Shown: positions 8,558 to 17,438 of the stretch, piece after piece | Position numbering within the stretch: the first letter of the stretch is position 1 | Layout of the letters: each line of letters begins with the position of its first letter | Assembly: GCA_046292465.1 (NCBI GenBank) | Contig: JBKBRB010000001.1 | Location: forward strand, 62,001 to 126,000 | DNA from: JANWWM01 sp046292465 | GTDB lineage: Bacteria; Bacteroidota; Chlorobiia; Chlorobiales; Thermochlorobacteraceae | DNA: 64,000 bases | Reading direction: 5' to 3' | The notes under the pieces: model-generated | Databases searched by the model: none | What the model saw: only the letters and a program-made list of their open reading frames with translations | Told to the model about the DNA's origin: nothing | Made by a program: the position numbers and the translations under genes

Positions 8558-9493
8558 ATGTTGAACTTGGAAGAACTCCGTCAAGCTGTTAGAGGTGAGG
8601 TTCAGTTGAACTATAATCTTGCGAAGTTTTCAAGTTTTCGTATCGGCGGCAATGCAGATGTGTTTGTGTCGCCAAAAGATAAAGCCGATGTGCTAAGTGC
8701 TTTGAAGTTCTTTGAAAAAGTGAAACTGCCCTATCTCGTTTTGGGACGCGGAAGCAATGTGCTCATCAGCGATAAAGGGATATGCGGTGCGGTGATTTCG
8801 CTTCGTGAAAATCTCGAACAAGTTGAAGTCAAAGAAGAGGACGGAAGTGCGCTTGTTTATGTAGAGGCGGGAGCAGATTTGCCTGCGCTTGCCGCCAATA
8901 TGCTCAAAAAAGGATACGGCGGATTGGAAAACTTGTCGGGCATTCCGGGAAGTGTTGGCGGCGCGATTCTCATGAACGCAGGGGCTTACGGCAAAGAGAT
9001 TTTTGAAGTCATCGAGAGCGTCGAGGTGATTCGATGTGGTGAAATCAAAACCTTGCGGCGCAATGAAGTTGCCTATCGCTATCGCGGGACAGATTTGGAG
9101 AACGACATCATTCTCGCTTGCACACTTCGGCTCAAAAAACTTTCTGCCGAAGAGCAAAAAGTGGCGATGGAAAAACGAAAAATGTGGATGGAAAAACGGC
9201 GAAACTCACAGCCGCTCACTTTGCCGAATGCGGGGAGCATCTTCAAAAATCCGCCGCCTGATGAAAACGGCAATCCACGATTTACAGGCGCGCTCATTGA
9301 AGCGTGCGGCTTGAAAGGCAAGCGAATCGGCGACGCACAAATTTCTGAAAAGCACGCAAACTTTATCGTCAATCTTGGCAATGCAAAAGCAAGTGATGTA
9401 ATGGCACTGATTGAACTGGCGAGAGCCGAAGTGAAAAGAAAATTCGGTGTTAATCTGGAACTTGAAATTAAACTGCTTGGAAAATTTGACTAA
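8558..9493 (+). CDS. murB: MurB, UDP-N-acetylenolpyruvoylglucosamine reductase
   Basis: MurB reduces UDP-GlcNAc-enolpyruvate to UDP-MurNAc using FAD and NADPH. The 311-residue product shows FSSFRIGGNADVF, the FAD-binding GRGSNVLISD, LSGIPGSVGGAILMNAGAYG, and NEVAYRYRGT. The C-terminal NAGSIFKNP contains the serine proton donor, and GDAQISEKHANFIVN follows. It lies between the retropepsin-like gene and ftsQ. The start ATG is three bases after the previous stop. Length and motifs are normal. Confidence 0.95.
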   Translation: MLNLEELRQAVRGEVQLNYNLAKFSSFRIGGNADVFVSPKDKADVLSALKFFEKVKLPYLVLGRGSNVLISDKGICGAVISLRENLEQVEVKEEDGSALVYVEAGADLPALAANMLKKGYGGLENLSGIPGSVGGAILMNAGAYGKEIFEVIESVEVIRCGEIKTLRRNEVAYRYRGTDLENDIILACTLRLKKLSAEEQKVAMEKRKMWMEKRRNSQPLTLPNAGSIFKNPPPDENGNPRFTGALIEACGLKGKRIGDAQISEKHANFIVNLGNAKASDVMALIELARAEVKRKFGVNLELEIKLLGKFD

Positions 9494-9512
9494 ACGCAAC
9501 GTAAAACGCACG

Positions 9513-10463
9513 ATGCCAAACTACATCGAGTATAACGACGGAGACGAGCCGAAGCACGAAGAAGTTAAAAGCGACGGCACTTACGCCGAACCGATTGAAA
9601 GTGAAAGCAAAGCCGAACCGCTCAATGCCGAAGATCTAAACGCTGAAGAAGATGCCAAAGCAGAAGGCATTTTCGTGCGCAATAAGAGCGGGTTCAAATC
9701 GCCAAAGATGATGGTGTTTGTTGGTGTCGTTGTTGGTTTAATCGCAGTATTTGTTCTTTCAAAATTTTGGATGCGCGAATCCGAACTTGCGCGCTTCATT
9801 GTGCAAGGCAATCGCATTAGCAAAACGGAAGAGATAGAACGCGCATTGAATCGGTTCGTCGGAATGAAGATGAACGAGGTGAGTTTATCCGACATCGTTG
9901 ATGCGCTTCAATCGCTTCCTTACATTCGCAAAGTAGTTGCAACGAAAGAACTGCCCGATGCTGTGCGTTTGCGCGTGCAAGAGCGGCGACCAGTTGCTAT
10001 GGCGGTGATAAACAAAACACTGAAACTTGTCGACGAAGCGGGGTTTGTGATGGATAAAAGTGAATCAGCGTTAGAATCGGTGCGTTTGCCACTCTTGACA
10101 GGATTCAAAAAAATTGTTCGCGATAGCATGAGTGCGATAAGCAAACTGGATAGTGCTGAAACAGCAAACGCACTCAGTTTTTGCAAAGCCTTGATGGAGA
10201 CGAAATACGCCAGGATGTTGGTGAGCGAAGTGCGCATTGCTGCGGACAATCAACTTCATGTCTTCACGGCAGAGAGCGAGGCAACGGTTATTTTCGGAAA
10301 CAGCGACCACGAACAGCGGCTGAAGAACTTTGAAATTTTTTGGAAGCAAGTCGTCGTCAAAAAAGGCTTGAAGCCATTTGAGTATGTTGATGTCCGTTTT
10401 GACGGAAAAATTTTTGCAAAAGAATATGAGACAATAAACCCAAAACGAAAATCTCAAAACTGA
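9513..10463 (+). CDS. ftsQ: FtsQ, division protein with POTRA domain
   Basis: The 316-residue product has an acidic cytoplasmic N-terminus of about 65 residues, one membrane helix (MMVFVGVVVGLIAVFVLSKF), then a POTRA-like domain beginning FIVQGNRISKTEEI and a FtsQ-type beta domain. FtsQ links cytoplasmic and periplasmic parts of the divisome through FtsB/FtsL. I chose the ATG at 9513 (MPNYIEY), 19 bases after the murB stop. The open frame extends upstream into murB without meaning. Placement between murB and ftsA supports the call, since FtsQ sequence conservation is low. Confidence 0.88.
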   Translation: MPNYIEYNDGDEPKHEEVKSDGTYAEPIESESKAEPLNAEDLNAEEDAKAEGIFVRNKSGFKSPKMMVFVGVVVGLIAVFVLSKFWMRESELARFIVQGNRISKTEEIERALNRFVGMKMNEVSLSDIVDALQSLPYIRKVVATKELPDAVRLRVQERRPVAMAVINKTLKLVDEAGFVMDKSESALESVRLPLLTGFKKIVRDSMSAISKLDSAETANALSFCKALMETKYARMLVSEVRIAADNQLHVFTAESEATVIFGNSDHEQRLKNFEIFWKQVVVKKGLKPFEYVDVRFDGKIFAKEYETINPKRKSQN

Positions 10464-10478
10464 AAACGAGGTGCACAG

Positions 10479-11783
10479 ATGACGAATGGAAAAACGAAAG
10501 AACAATTTGTGGTAGGTCTGGATATTGGCACGACCAAAGTTTGCTGTGTCGTTGCCAAAAGAGATGAGTTTGGAAAAATTCATGTGTTAGGGGTTGGAAA
10601 AGCAAAGTCGGAGGGATTGCAGCGGGCAACGGTGGTCAATATCAATCGCACGGTTGATGCGATTCGCGAAGCGGTGAGCGAAGCCTCGCACACTTCGAGC
10701 ATTAAAATTAAAGGTGTAAATGTGGGTATTTCAGGTGAGCATGTGCAGTGCATTAAGTCGAGCGCAGAGATTACGATTAACCCAACGCAAATCGTTAATC
10801 ACAACGATGTGATGCGCTTGGTCGAGAAGGCGAAGAAAAGTTTAGAGCATTTGAATATGGAGCGGCGTGTTATTCACTCGATTCCACAAGAGTTCATTGT
10901 CGACGACCAAGAAGGCGTTTTGGACCCAATTGGTATGGCAGGGCAATCCATGCGCGGAAGTGTGTATGTGGTGATGGGGATGATTAGCAAAATCCGCAAC
11001 ATTGAGCAGTGTATTGAAAAAGCAGGGCTTTCGGTGAATGGCATGACGTTTGAGCCGGTGGCGTCGGGGCTGGCGGTCATTAAAGGGCGGGAGCAAAAGA
11101 GCGGGGTTGTGGTTATTGACATTGGCGGTGGCACAACCGACATTGCCATTTATCGGCGTGGTGCGATTCGCTATTCCGAAGTCGTCAAAATTGCCGGCTG
11201 TGATGTAACGAACGATGTAGCGATTGGCTTGCATACACTTGAAGATATTGCTGAAGAATTGAAGGTTAAGCATGGATGCGCATACTTCCCTGACCTGATT
11301 CACGATGAAGAAATTTTGGTTTCTGATTTGGAAGGGCGTCCGCCGAAGTCGTTCCGAAAATCTGTGCTGACCAACATCATTGAGGCACGCATGACAGAAA
11401 TTTTCGAGCGCGTCCGCGAGTCGCTGAGAAAATCGGGAGATTACCAATATCTCAATGCGGGGGCGATTATCACTGGCGGCGGCGCGTTAGTTCAGGGCAC
11501 GCAAAGTTTGGCGCAACAGGTTTTAGGATTAGATGTTCGAATTGGCACGCCTGAAGGGCTTGACGGCGGAATGAAAGGCGAACTCAATTCGCCAAAATAT
11601 GCAACCGTAGCAGGGTTGGTCTTGCGTGCGTTTCGCGATATGCCAATTGAACAGCAGTCGCACGAAGCAGTCGAGGAAAACGAGCCTGAATTGGAGACCT
11701 CTAAGGCGTCGTCAAATGAATCGCAAAAGAGAAGTGATAAAAACATTTTTGATAGGGTCAAAGACTGGTTCGATCAAATTTAA
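10479..11783 (+). CDS. ftsA: FtsA, actin-like membrane tether of FtsZ
   Basis: FtsA is an actin-fold ATPase that anchors FtsZ to the membrane. The 434 residues include the phosphate-1 motif VGLDIGTTKVCCVV, an SHS2/1C region, the phosphate-2 motif VIDIGGGTTDIAIY, and the adenosine motif GAIITGGGALVQG. A C-terminal amphipathic helix (NIFDRVKDWFDQI) after a polar linker is the expected membrane-targeting sequence. A GAGGTG ribosome-binding site precedes the ATG. ftsZ follows after 96 bases. Confidence 0.95.
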   Translation: MTNGKTKEQFVVGLDIGTTKVCCVVAKRDEFGKIHVLGVGKAKSEGLQRATVVNINRTVDAIREAVSEASHTSSIKIKGVNVGISGEHVQCIKSSAEITINPTQIVNHNDVMRLVEKAKKSLEHLNMERRVIHSIPQEFIVDDQEGVLDPIGMAGQSMRGSVYVVMGMISKIRNIEQCIEKAGLSVNGMTFEPVASGLAVIKGREQKSGVVVIDIGGGTTDIAIYRRGAIRYSEVVKIAGCDVTNDVAIGLHTLEDIAEELKVKHGCAYFPDLIHDEEILVSDLEGRPPKSFRKSVLTNIIEARMTEIFERVRESLRKSGDYQYLNAGAIITGGGALVQGTQSLAQQVLGLDVRIGTPEGLDGGMKGELNSPKYATVAGLVLRAFRDMPIEQQSHEAVEENEPELETSKASSNESQKRSDKNIFDRVKDWFDQI

Positions 11784-11879
11784 GCGTTTGGAAGAAAAGC
11801 AATTACAACAAAACAAACTGTCTCGGAAGAAGAACGAAACTTTAATTCACAAAAAGAACCGTGTAAGGAGCGAGTAACT

Positions 11880-13154
11880 ATGCCATTTGAATTAGACACA
11901 ACCTATTCGCCGCTCGGCGCAAAAATCAAAATCATCGGCGTTGGCGGATGCGGTGGAAATGCCGTCAATAACATGGTTGAACTCGGCATTGCTGGTGTGG
12001 AGTTTATCGCGTGTAATACCGACAGTCAAGCGTTATCTAAATCGCTTGCGACACATCGATTGCAAATCGGTAGCACAACAACCAAGGGGCTCGGTGCAGG
12101 GTTCAACCCTGAGGTGGGCAGGCATGCTGCTGAAGAATCACGGGAAGAAATTTCCGAACTCATTCGCGGCGCAGATATGCTCTTCATTACCGCCGGCATG
12201 GGCAAAGGCACAGGCACAGGCGCAGCGCCTGTGGTTGCCAACATCGCTCGAAAACTTGGCATCTTAACCATCGCTATCGTAACTAAACCGTTTGAATATG
12301 AAGGTAAGCGCACGATGGAAACGGCTATGCGCGGCATCGATGAACTGCGAAAAGAAGTCGATACGCTTATCGTGGTGCAAAACGAAAAAATTTTGAGCAT
12401 TGCAAATGGCGATTTGAGCGTCAAGCAAGCCTACAGCATCGCAAACGATGTGCTATATCGTGCCGCCAAAGGCATCTCTGAAATTGTAACCAAACATGGT
12501 TTTGTCAATGTCGACTTTGCCGACGTGCGCAACATCATGTCTGATTCAGGCGACGCGCTCATGGGGTCGGCGACCGCTTCAGGAGAAAATCGTGCCTTGC
12601 GCGCCGCAGAAGAAGCAATTTCGTCTCCACTCTTAGACGGTGTTTCCATCAAAGGTTCTTCGGGCGTGCTCATCAACATTACAGGCGATGTAACCATGAG
12701 CGATATGAAAGAAGCCATGAGCTTTATTCACGAACAAGCGGGCGAGGGCGCAACTATCATTCACGGGCATGTTGAAGACGAAACAATGAAAGGCGAAATC
12801 ACTGTAACCGTAATCGCCACAGGATTCAATAAAAACAAGAAACATTCAAGCACATCAGCAAAGCAACCTGAATTACAAGTAATCCGACGCACAGAAACAA
12901 AATCTGCGCCTGTGCCACCGCCGATTTCAAATCCAATCGTCGGCGGAAAAATGGAACGCATGAGTTCCGATGTGTTTGAGAAGAACGATGAAAGCACGCC
13001 AACCTTCCTCAAACGCGGAATCCCGATGCCACAACCGCTCACCAATAAAAGCGGCGAAGAGCAAAATGAGCAAAAACCAAATGATGGAACCGTAGACAAA
13101 ATTCGTAAGACGAATCCAGAGACGCCCGCATTTCTTAGGAAAATTATGGACTAA
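11880..13154 (+). CDS. ftsZ: FtsZ, tubulin-like division GTPase
   Basis: FtsZ polymerises into the Z ring. The 424-residue protein has the nucleotide-binding motifs VGGCGGNAVNNM and the tubulin signature GMGKGTGTGAAPVVA. A globular domain runs to about residue 325, then a polar linker. The terminal peptide TPAFLRKIMD (residues 415-424) is the conserved tail that binds FtsA. A second look-alike, STPTFLKR, sits at 372-379. A strong AAGGAG site at 11865-11870 marks the start. It is the last gene of the cluster; the next gene is convergent and no clear terminator is visible in the 17-base gap. Confidence 0.97.
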   Translation: MPFELDTTYSPLGAKIKIIGVGGCGGNAVNNMVELGIAGVEFIACNTDSQALSKSLATHRLQIGSTTTKGLGAGFNPEVGRHAAEESREEISELIRGADMLFITAGMGKGTGTGAAPVVANIARKLGILTIAIVTKPFEYEGKRTMETAMRGIDELRKEVDTLIVVQNEKILSIANGDLSVKQAYSIANDVLYRAAKGISEIVTKHGFVNVDFADVRNIMSDSGDALMGSATASGENRALRAAEEAISSPLLDGVSIKGSSGVLINITGDVTMSDMKEAMSFIHEQAGEGATIIHGHVEDETMKGEITVTVIATGFNKNKKHSSTSAKQPELQVIRRTETKSAPVPPPISNPIVGGKMERMSSDVFEKNDESTPTFLKRGIPMPQPLTNKSGEEQNEQKPNDGTVDKIRKTNPETPAFLRKIMD

Positions 13155-13171
13155 AATGGCTGAGCGATTGG

Positions 13172-13450
13172 TTAGGACTCAAATACATCGAATCCATCGA
13201 CTACTGCCATGATAATCGTGTTGGCGGGAACTTTGTCGGACTGCATCACTTGCGCAACAACTGCACCCTCTTGTGCGACCAGCACCAAATCGCCTTCGCC
13301 TGCGTCCTGCGTATCAATCGCAATCAGCTCGCGCTCATTGCGAAATGACCCGTCAAGGTTAATCGGCTTGACAATAAGCAATTTTGCAGGACGCAATGTT
13401 TCGTCTTTTTGTGTAGCAACCAGTGTGCCGATAACTTTACAAAGCGTCAT
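13172..13450 (-). CDS. EutN/CcmL-family bacterial microcompartment vertex protein
   Basis: The 92-residue product matches the pentameric vertex proteins of microcompartments and carboxysomes (EutN/CcmL family). It has N-terminal MTLCKVIGTLVATQKDETL, then AKLLIVKPINLDG, and the central IAIDTQDAGEGDLVLVAQEGA, followed by a hydrophobic C-terminal strand with VVDGFDV. Family members cap the corners of protein shells. No hexameric shell gene (BMC-H) or encapsulated enzyme is in this window, so a microcompartment role is unproven. The start is nine bases downstream of alaS on the same strand, suggesting co-transcription. The fold call is firm; the role is open. Confidence 0.85.
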   Translation of the reverse strand: MTLCKVIGTLVATQKDETLRPAKLLIVKPINLDGSFRNERELIAIDTQDAGEGDLVLVAQEGAVVAQVMQSDKVPANTIIMAVVDGFDVFES

Positions 13451-13459
13451 GTGCCAGGT

Positions 13460-16129
13460 TTAGTTGAGGCTGCGCTGCACTATCGATTTGAAGAGCGCAA
13501 AGGCTTCGGGAAGTTTAGAGGCGTCTTTCCCGCCTGCGGTTGCTAAGTGCGCTCTGCCGCCACCGCCGCCTTGCAAAACTTTTGCTACATTGCCGATGAG
13601 TTCGCCAGCTTGCAAGTGTTTAGACGCAATCAAGTTGTCGCTAACCGTTGCCACAAGCGCAACTTTGCCTTCAATGACACTGGCTAAAAGCGCGACGCCC
13701 GATTTCATTTTGCCTCGTAAGGCTTCGCCCATCAAGCGCAATTCGTCGGCACTCGAGGCGGAAACTTCAGTAGCCAAAATTTTCGTGCCGCCAATTTCTT
13801 CAGCGTGTGCTAAAAGGGTATCCAACTGCGAAGTAGCAACTTCCACACGCAGTTTTTCCAACTGTTTTTCTAACGCTTTCCGCTCTTCAATCAACTTTAC
13901 CACTTTCGTTGGAATCTCCTCTTCCGATTGCGCATTAAGGAGCTGCTTGAGCGATTGAAGTTCGTTGAACTCCTTTCGAAATAAGGCTTCGGCGGCTTTG
14001 CCGGTTACGGCTTCAATGCGACGAATGCCCGAAGCAATGCTCGATTCAGAAACAATTTTGAACAATCCAATCTGACCGACATTGTCTAAATGTGTGCCGC
14101 CACAAAACTCAATCGAGAAATTGGGAATCTCGAGCACGCGCACTACGTCGCCATATTTGTCGCCAAAAAACGCAAGTGCGCCCATGCGCTTGGCTTCTTC
14201 AAACGGCACGCCATCATGCTTGATAACTTTCTGGGCAGTGCGAATTTGTTCATTGACGAGTTCTTCAATTTCAGCAAGTTGTGCGTCGGTTGTTTTTTCA
14301 AAATGGCTGAAATCGAATCGCAACCGCTCTGGCGTAACAAGTGAGCCTTTTTGTTGGACATGCTCGCCCAGAACCTTGCGCAGCGCTGCATGAAGCAAGT
14401 GCGTTGCCGTGTGGTTTCGTGCGGTGTGCAATCGAGTTTGACGGTCGACTTTCGCTGCCACATCTTTGGAAAGCATGGAAAACTCAAAGTCCGAAATCTC
14501 TATTTCCTTACCACCAACTTCGCTAATGCGATTAACGATATGAACAATGCGCTCGCCATCTTTTTGAACGTCGCAAACATGCAAAACAAAATTTCCTGAC
14601 TCAATGGTGCCTTTATCGCCCACTTGCCCGCCTGATTCAGCATAGAACGGCGTTTTATCCAAAATCAAAAAAAGCTTATCGTCGGTCTTCTTCACCCAGC
14701 GGATTTTAGCCTTTTCGCATAGCGAGGTATAGCCTTTGAAAACAGAATCTTTGCCCGAAGAGAGTTTCACCCACTTGGCTTCACCGCTTTCGCCTTGTGT
14801 CATTTTTTGTTTTCGGTCTTTTCGTGCGCGCTCTTTCTGCTCTTTCATCAATTGCTCAAAGCCGGCTTCATCAATCGAGAGTCCGATTTCCTTCGCCATT
14901 AAGCGCGTTAAATCCATTGGGAAGCCGTAAGTGTCGTAAAGCTTGAACACATCGCGCCCAGCAATGGTCGTTTGGTTTTCGGCTTTAACTTTTGCTGTGA
15001 CCTCGTTAAAAATTTGAATCCCTCTATCAAGTGTTTGCAAAAAGTTTTCTTCTTCGGCGCGAATGACTTGCTCAATCACGCTTTGGCGTTCGATGAGTTC
15101 GGGGAAGACATCACCCATTGAATTGGCAAGCGTGGAGACGAGTTTATGAAGAAGGGGGTGTTGCTCGCTGGTTTGAGTGAGCGTTTTGGCATAACGCACG
15201 GCGCGGCGCAAGATGCGTCGAAGCACATAGCCGCGTCCTTCGTTGCTGGGCGTAGCACCGTCGGCAATCGCAAAAGCAAGCGTGCGAATGTGGTCGGCAA
15301 TCACGCGCAAGGCAATATCAGTCTCCTTTTCCAGCGACCCTGTATAAGAAACACGAGTTAAATCGGTAAGTTTATCGAGAAGCGGCTTGAAAATGTCGGT
15401 ATCGTAGTTTGAAGTCTTGCCTTGAAGCACGGCGGTAACGCGCTCAAAGCCCATGCCTGTATCGACGTGTTTTTCAGGAAGCGGCTCCAACTCCCCTTGT
15501 GCGTTGCGGTTGTATTGAATGAAGACGAGATTCCAGATTTCAATCACTTGTGCAGAGCCAGCATTGACGAGTTTTGCGCCGCTCTTATCGGGCGTGAGGT
15601 CGATGTGAATTTCCGTGCAGGGTCCGCAGGGTCCTGTTTCGCCCATTTCCCAAAAGTTGTCTTTTTTGCCGTGCCGTTGAATATGGTCGGGATTGATGTC
15701 GGTGAAGTTTTTCCAAATCTCGAAGGCTTCGTCGTCCGTTTCGAAGACGGTCGCATAAAGTCGGTCCTTGGGCAGTTTCCAGACGGCTGTGAGCAGTTCC
15801 CACGCCCAGCCGATGGCTTCTTCTTTGTAATAATCGCCAAACGACCAGTTGCCGAGCATTTCAAAAAAGGTGTGGTGATAAGTATCGCGTCCAACATCTT
15901 CGAGGTCGTTGTGTTTGCCAGAAGCGCGAATGCACTTTTGCGTGTTGGCAGCGCGTTTGTAGTTTCGCTTGCCTGTTCCGAGAAAGACATCCTTAAACTG
16001 GTTCATGCCCGCATTGGTGAAGAGAAGCGTTGGGTCTTCGGCGGGAATAACGGGAGCGGAGCGGACGATTTCGTGTTGTTTGGATTTGAAGAATTCTAAA
16101 AAAGACTGCCTAATTTCGCGTGATGTCAT
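13460..16129 (-). CDS. alaS: AlaS, alanyl-tRNA synthetase
   Basis: AlaS charges tRNA-Ala and clears mischarged Ser/Gly. The 889 residues show the class II catalytic core (FTNAGMNQFKDVF, TPSNEGRGYVLRRILRRA), the editing domain with zinc-site motif HTATHLLHAALRKVLG and CGGTH, and the C-terminal DHHA1 domain with the glycine-rich GGGGGRAHLATAGGK. The product begins MTSREIRQSF. It is divergent from the TPR gene across a 98-base spacer that must hold both promoters. The EutN-like gene follows directly. Confidence 0.97.
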   Translation of the reverse strand: MTSREIRQSFLEFFKSKQHEIVRSAPVIPAEDPTLLFTNAGMNQFKDVFLGTGKRNYKRAANTQKCIRASGKHNDLEDVGRDTYHHTFFEMLGNWSFGDYYKEEAIGWAWELLTAVWKLPKDRLYATVFETDDEAFEIWKNFTDINPDHIQRHGKKDNFWEMGETGPCGPCTEIHIDLTPDKSGAKLVNAGSAQVIEIWNLVFIQYNRNAQGELEPLPEKHVDTGMGFERVTAVLQGKTSNYDTDIFKPLLDKLTDLTRVSYTGSLEKETDIALRVIADHIRTLAFAIADGATPSNEGRGYVLRRILRRAVRYAKTLTQTSEQHPLLHKLVSTLANSMGDVFPELIERQSVIEQVIRAEEENFLQTLDRGIQIFNEVTAKVKAENQTTIAGRDVFKLYDTYGFPMDLTRLMAKEIGLSIDEAGFEQLMKEQKERARKDRKQKMTQGESGEAKWVKLSSGKDSVFKGYTSLCEKAKIRWVKKTDDKLFLILDKTPFYAESGGQVGDKGTIESGNFVLHVCDVQKDGERIVHIVNRISEVGGKEIEISDFEFSMLSKDVAAKVDRQTRLHTARNHTATHLLHAALRKVLGEHVQQKGSLVTPERLRFDFSHFEKTTDAQLAEIEELVNEQIRTAQKVIKHDGVPFEEAKRMGALAFFGDKYGDVVRVLEIPNFSIEFCGGTHLDNVGQIGLFKIVSESSIASGIRRIEAVTGKAAEALFRKEFNELQSLKQLLNAQSEEEIPTKVVKLIEERKALEKQLEKLRVEVATSQLDTLLAHAEEIGGTKILATEVSASSADELRLMGEALRGKMKSGVALLASVIEGKVALVATVSDNLIASKHLQAGELIGNVAKVLQGGGGGRAHLATAGGKDASKLPEAFALFKSIVQRSLN

Positions 16130-16227
16130 ACAGCGTTAAAGTGATTAAAGGTAAAATCGAGGATTCAAATATAAGGCGAAGTTCAGAGGCGGAAAAATCC
16201 AATCACGACATACTAAAATGATTTCAC

Positions 16228-17175
16228 ATGAGTGACGAATTAGAATTCAAACTGCGTCGAGCAGAGACCGAACATGAAAAAATTGCTTTGCTCAACGCGC
16301 TTTCAGCGGCAACGAAGCCCAAAGATTTAAGCCGCGCCTTGAATTACGCAAACCAAGCCGAGCAAATGGCGCGAGAAATTAACGACAAAAAAGGACTTGC
16401 CGACGCCTTGCTCAACAAAGCCGTCGCACTTGCGCCGTGCGGTCAATATCGAGAGGTTCATGGGCTTCTCTCACAATCGATGCAACTCTTTGAGGAACTC
16501 GGCGATGAAAAAGGACGCGCCAATGTGCTAAGCAACTTCGGCTCGCTTGCGGTGGTGACAGGCGAGTTTGCAAAAGCACTTGACTACACGCAAGAAAGTC
16601 TGCGATTGCGTCAAATGCTCGGCGACAAAATCGGCGAAGCCGCTTCCCTCAACAATCTCGGAGGAATCCATCACTATCTCGGAAATTTTGATGCCGCGTT
16701 AGAATGCTTTATCGAGAGTTTGAAAATCAAAGAAGAAATTGGAGATGAGAACGGAAAGGCTTATACGCTCGGCAACATTGGCTCTGTTTATCGGCGCACA
16801 GGCAACACAGAAGTCGCCCTCGCTTATCATCGCGAAAGCCTGCGACTGTGGGAACAGTTCGGAGATAAGTTAGGCGAAGCACGAACCCATGGCGAAATCG
16901 GAATTCTGCTTGCTGAACAAGGGGCGTTAGACCTTGCAATTGACGAAATTGAGCGCGCCAAACGCCTATTTGTGGAACATCGGAATCTGCACGGATTAGC
17001 CAATACGCATCGAAATCTTGCTGATATTTACCGACAGCAACATCAACTTGAAAAAGCCTTTGAAGAAATTCTCACAGCATTGTATTACTCCGAAACCCTC
17101 GGCGATAAATACGGCGAAATGCAAGCCTGCTTCATTCTCGGAACGCTTTACTCGATGAAGCAAAGCGGAGATTGA
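16228..17175 (+). CDS. tetratricopeptide-repeat protein
   Basis: This 315-residue protein is built almost entirely of about seven TPR units of 40-residue type (SLNNLGGIHHYLGNFDAALECF, shortened to its core ALECFIESLKIKEEIGD). No signal peptide or enzymatic domain is visible, so it is probably a cytoplasmic protein-interaction scaffold. In related bacteria such TPR arrays are often joined to guanylate cyclase or kinase domains; none is joined here. It closely resembles the TPR genes near 45.2-46.5 kb in repeat wording (LGDKxGEA, ESLxIKEEIGD), so they look like paralogues. The target is unknown. Confidence 0.8.
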   Translation: MSDELEFKLRRAETEHEKIALLNALSAATKPKDLSRALNYANQAEQMAREINDKKGLADALLNKAVALAPCGQYREVHGLLSQSMQLFEELGDEKGRANVLSNFGSLAVVTGEFAKALDYTQESLRLRQMLGDKIGEAASLNNLGGIHHYLGNFDAALECFIESLKIKEEIGDENGKAYTLGNIGSVYRRTGNTEVALAYHRESLRLWEQFGDKLGEARTHGEIGILLAEQGALDLAIDEIERAKRLFVEHRNLHGLANTHRNLADIYRQQHQLEKAFEEILTALYYSETLGDKYGEMQACFILGTLYSMKQSGD

Positions 17176-17191
17176 GGAACGGTTAAAAAAG

Positions 17192-17217
17192 AAAAAAGCC
17201 TTGCGTTAGCAAGGCTT
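17192..17217 (-). terminator. intrinsic terminator of tRNA-Asn
   Basis: A perfect 9-bp stem (AAGCCTTGC at 17196-17204 with GCAAGGCTT at 17209-17217, loop GTTA) is followed on the minus strand by a run of T (A at 17192-17197 on the plus strand). It lies just downstream of the tRNA gene. On the plus strand there is no T run, so it is not an obvious terminator for the TPR gene. Confidence 0.8.
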
Positions 17218-17223
17218 CGTTCG

Positions 17224-17295
17224 CTCCTCGGGCCGGATTCGAACCAGCGACCAATCGGTTAACAGCCGATTGCTCTACCACTGAGCTACCGAGGA
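17224..17295 (-). tRNA. tRNA-Asn (anticodon GTT)
   Basis: The minus strand folds into a 72-base cloverleaf. The acceptor stem is TCCTCGG/CCGAGGA, D stem GCTC/GAGC, anticodon stem ATCGG/CCGAT around the loop CTGTTAA (anticodon GTT), T stem GCTGG/CCGGC with loop TTCGAAT, and discriminator G. The 3' CCA is not encoded. It decodes AAC/AAU. Confidence 0.96.
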
Positions 17296-17438
17296 ATGAT
17301 ATATCAAAGGGACGCAAAAATAACACTCGAGCGCGAAAATGCAAATACCAAATCAAATTTTTCCTCTCCCCGCCTGCAAAACCGTAAGTTTTGTAACTTC
17401 GCGCCTCAAATTAAACCTGATGCCATAAACCCGATGCG

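Noticed and set aside
13172..13450. A full microcompartment operon
   Set aside because: No BMC-H shell hexamer or cargo enzyme is found on either side; only the vertex-type protein is supported.
15422..16099. A 225-codon open frame antisense to alaS
   Set aside because: It is a codon-bias shadow of alaS; no recognisable domain or signal.
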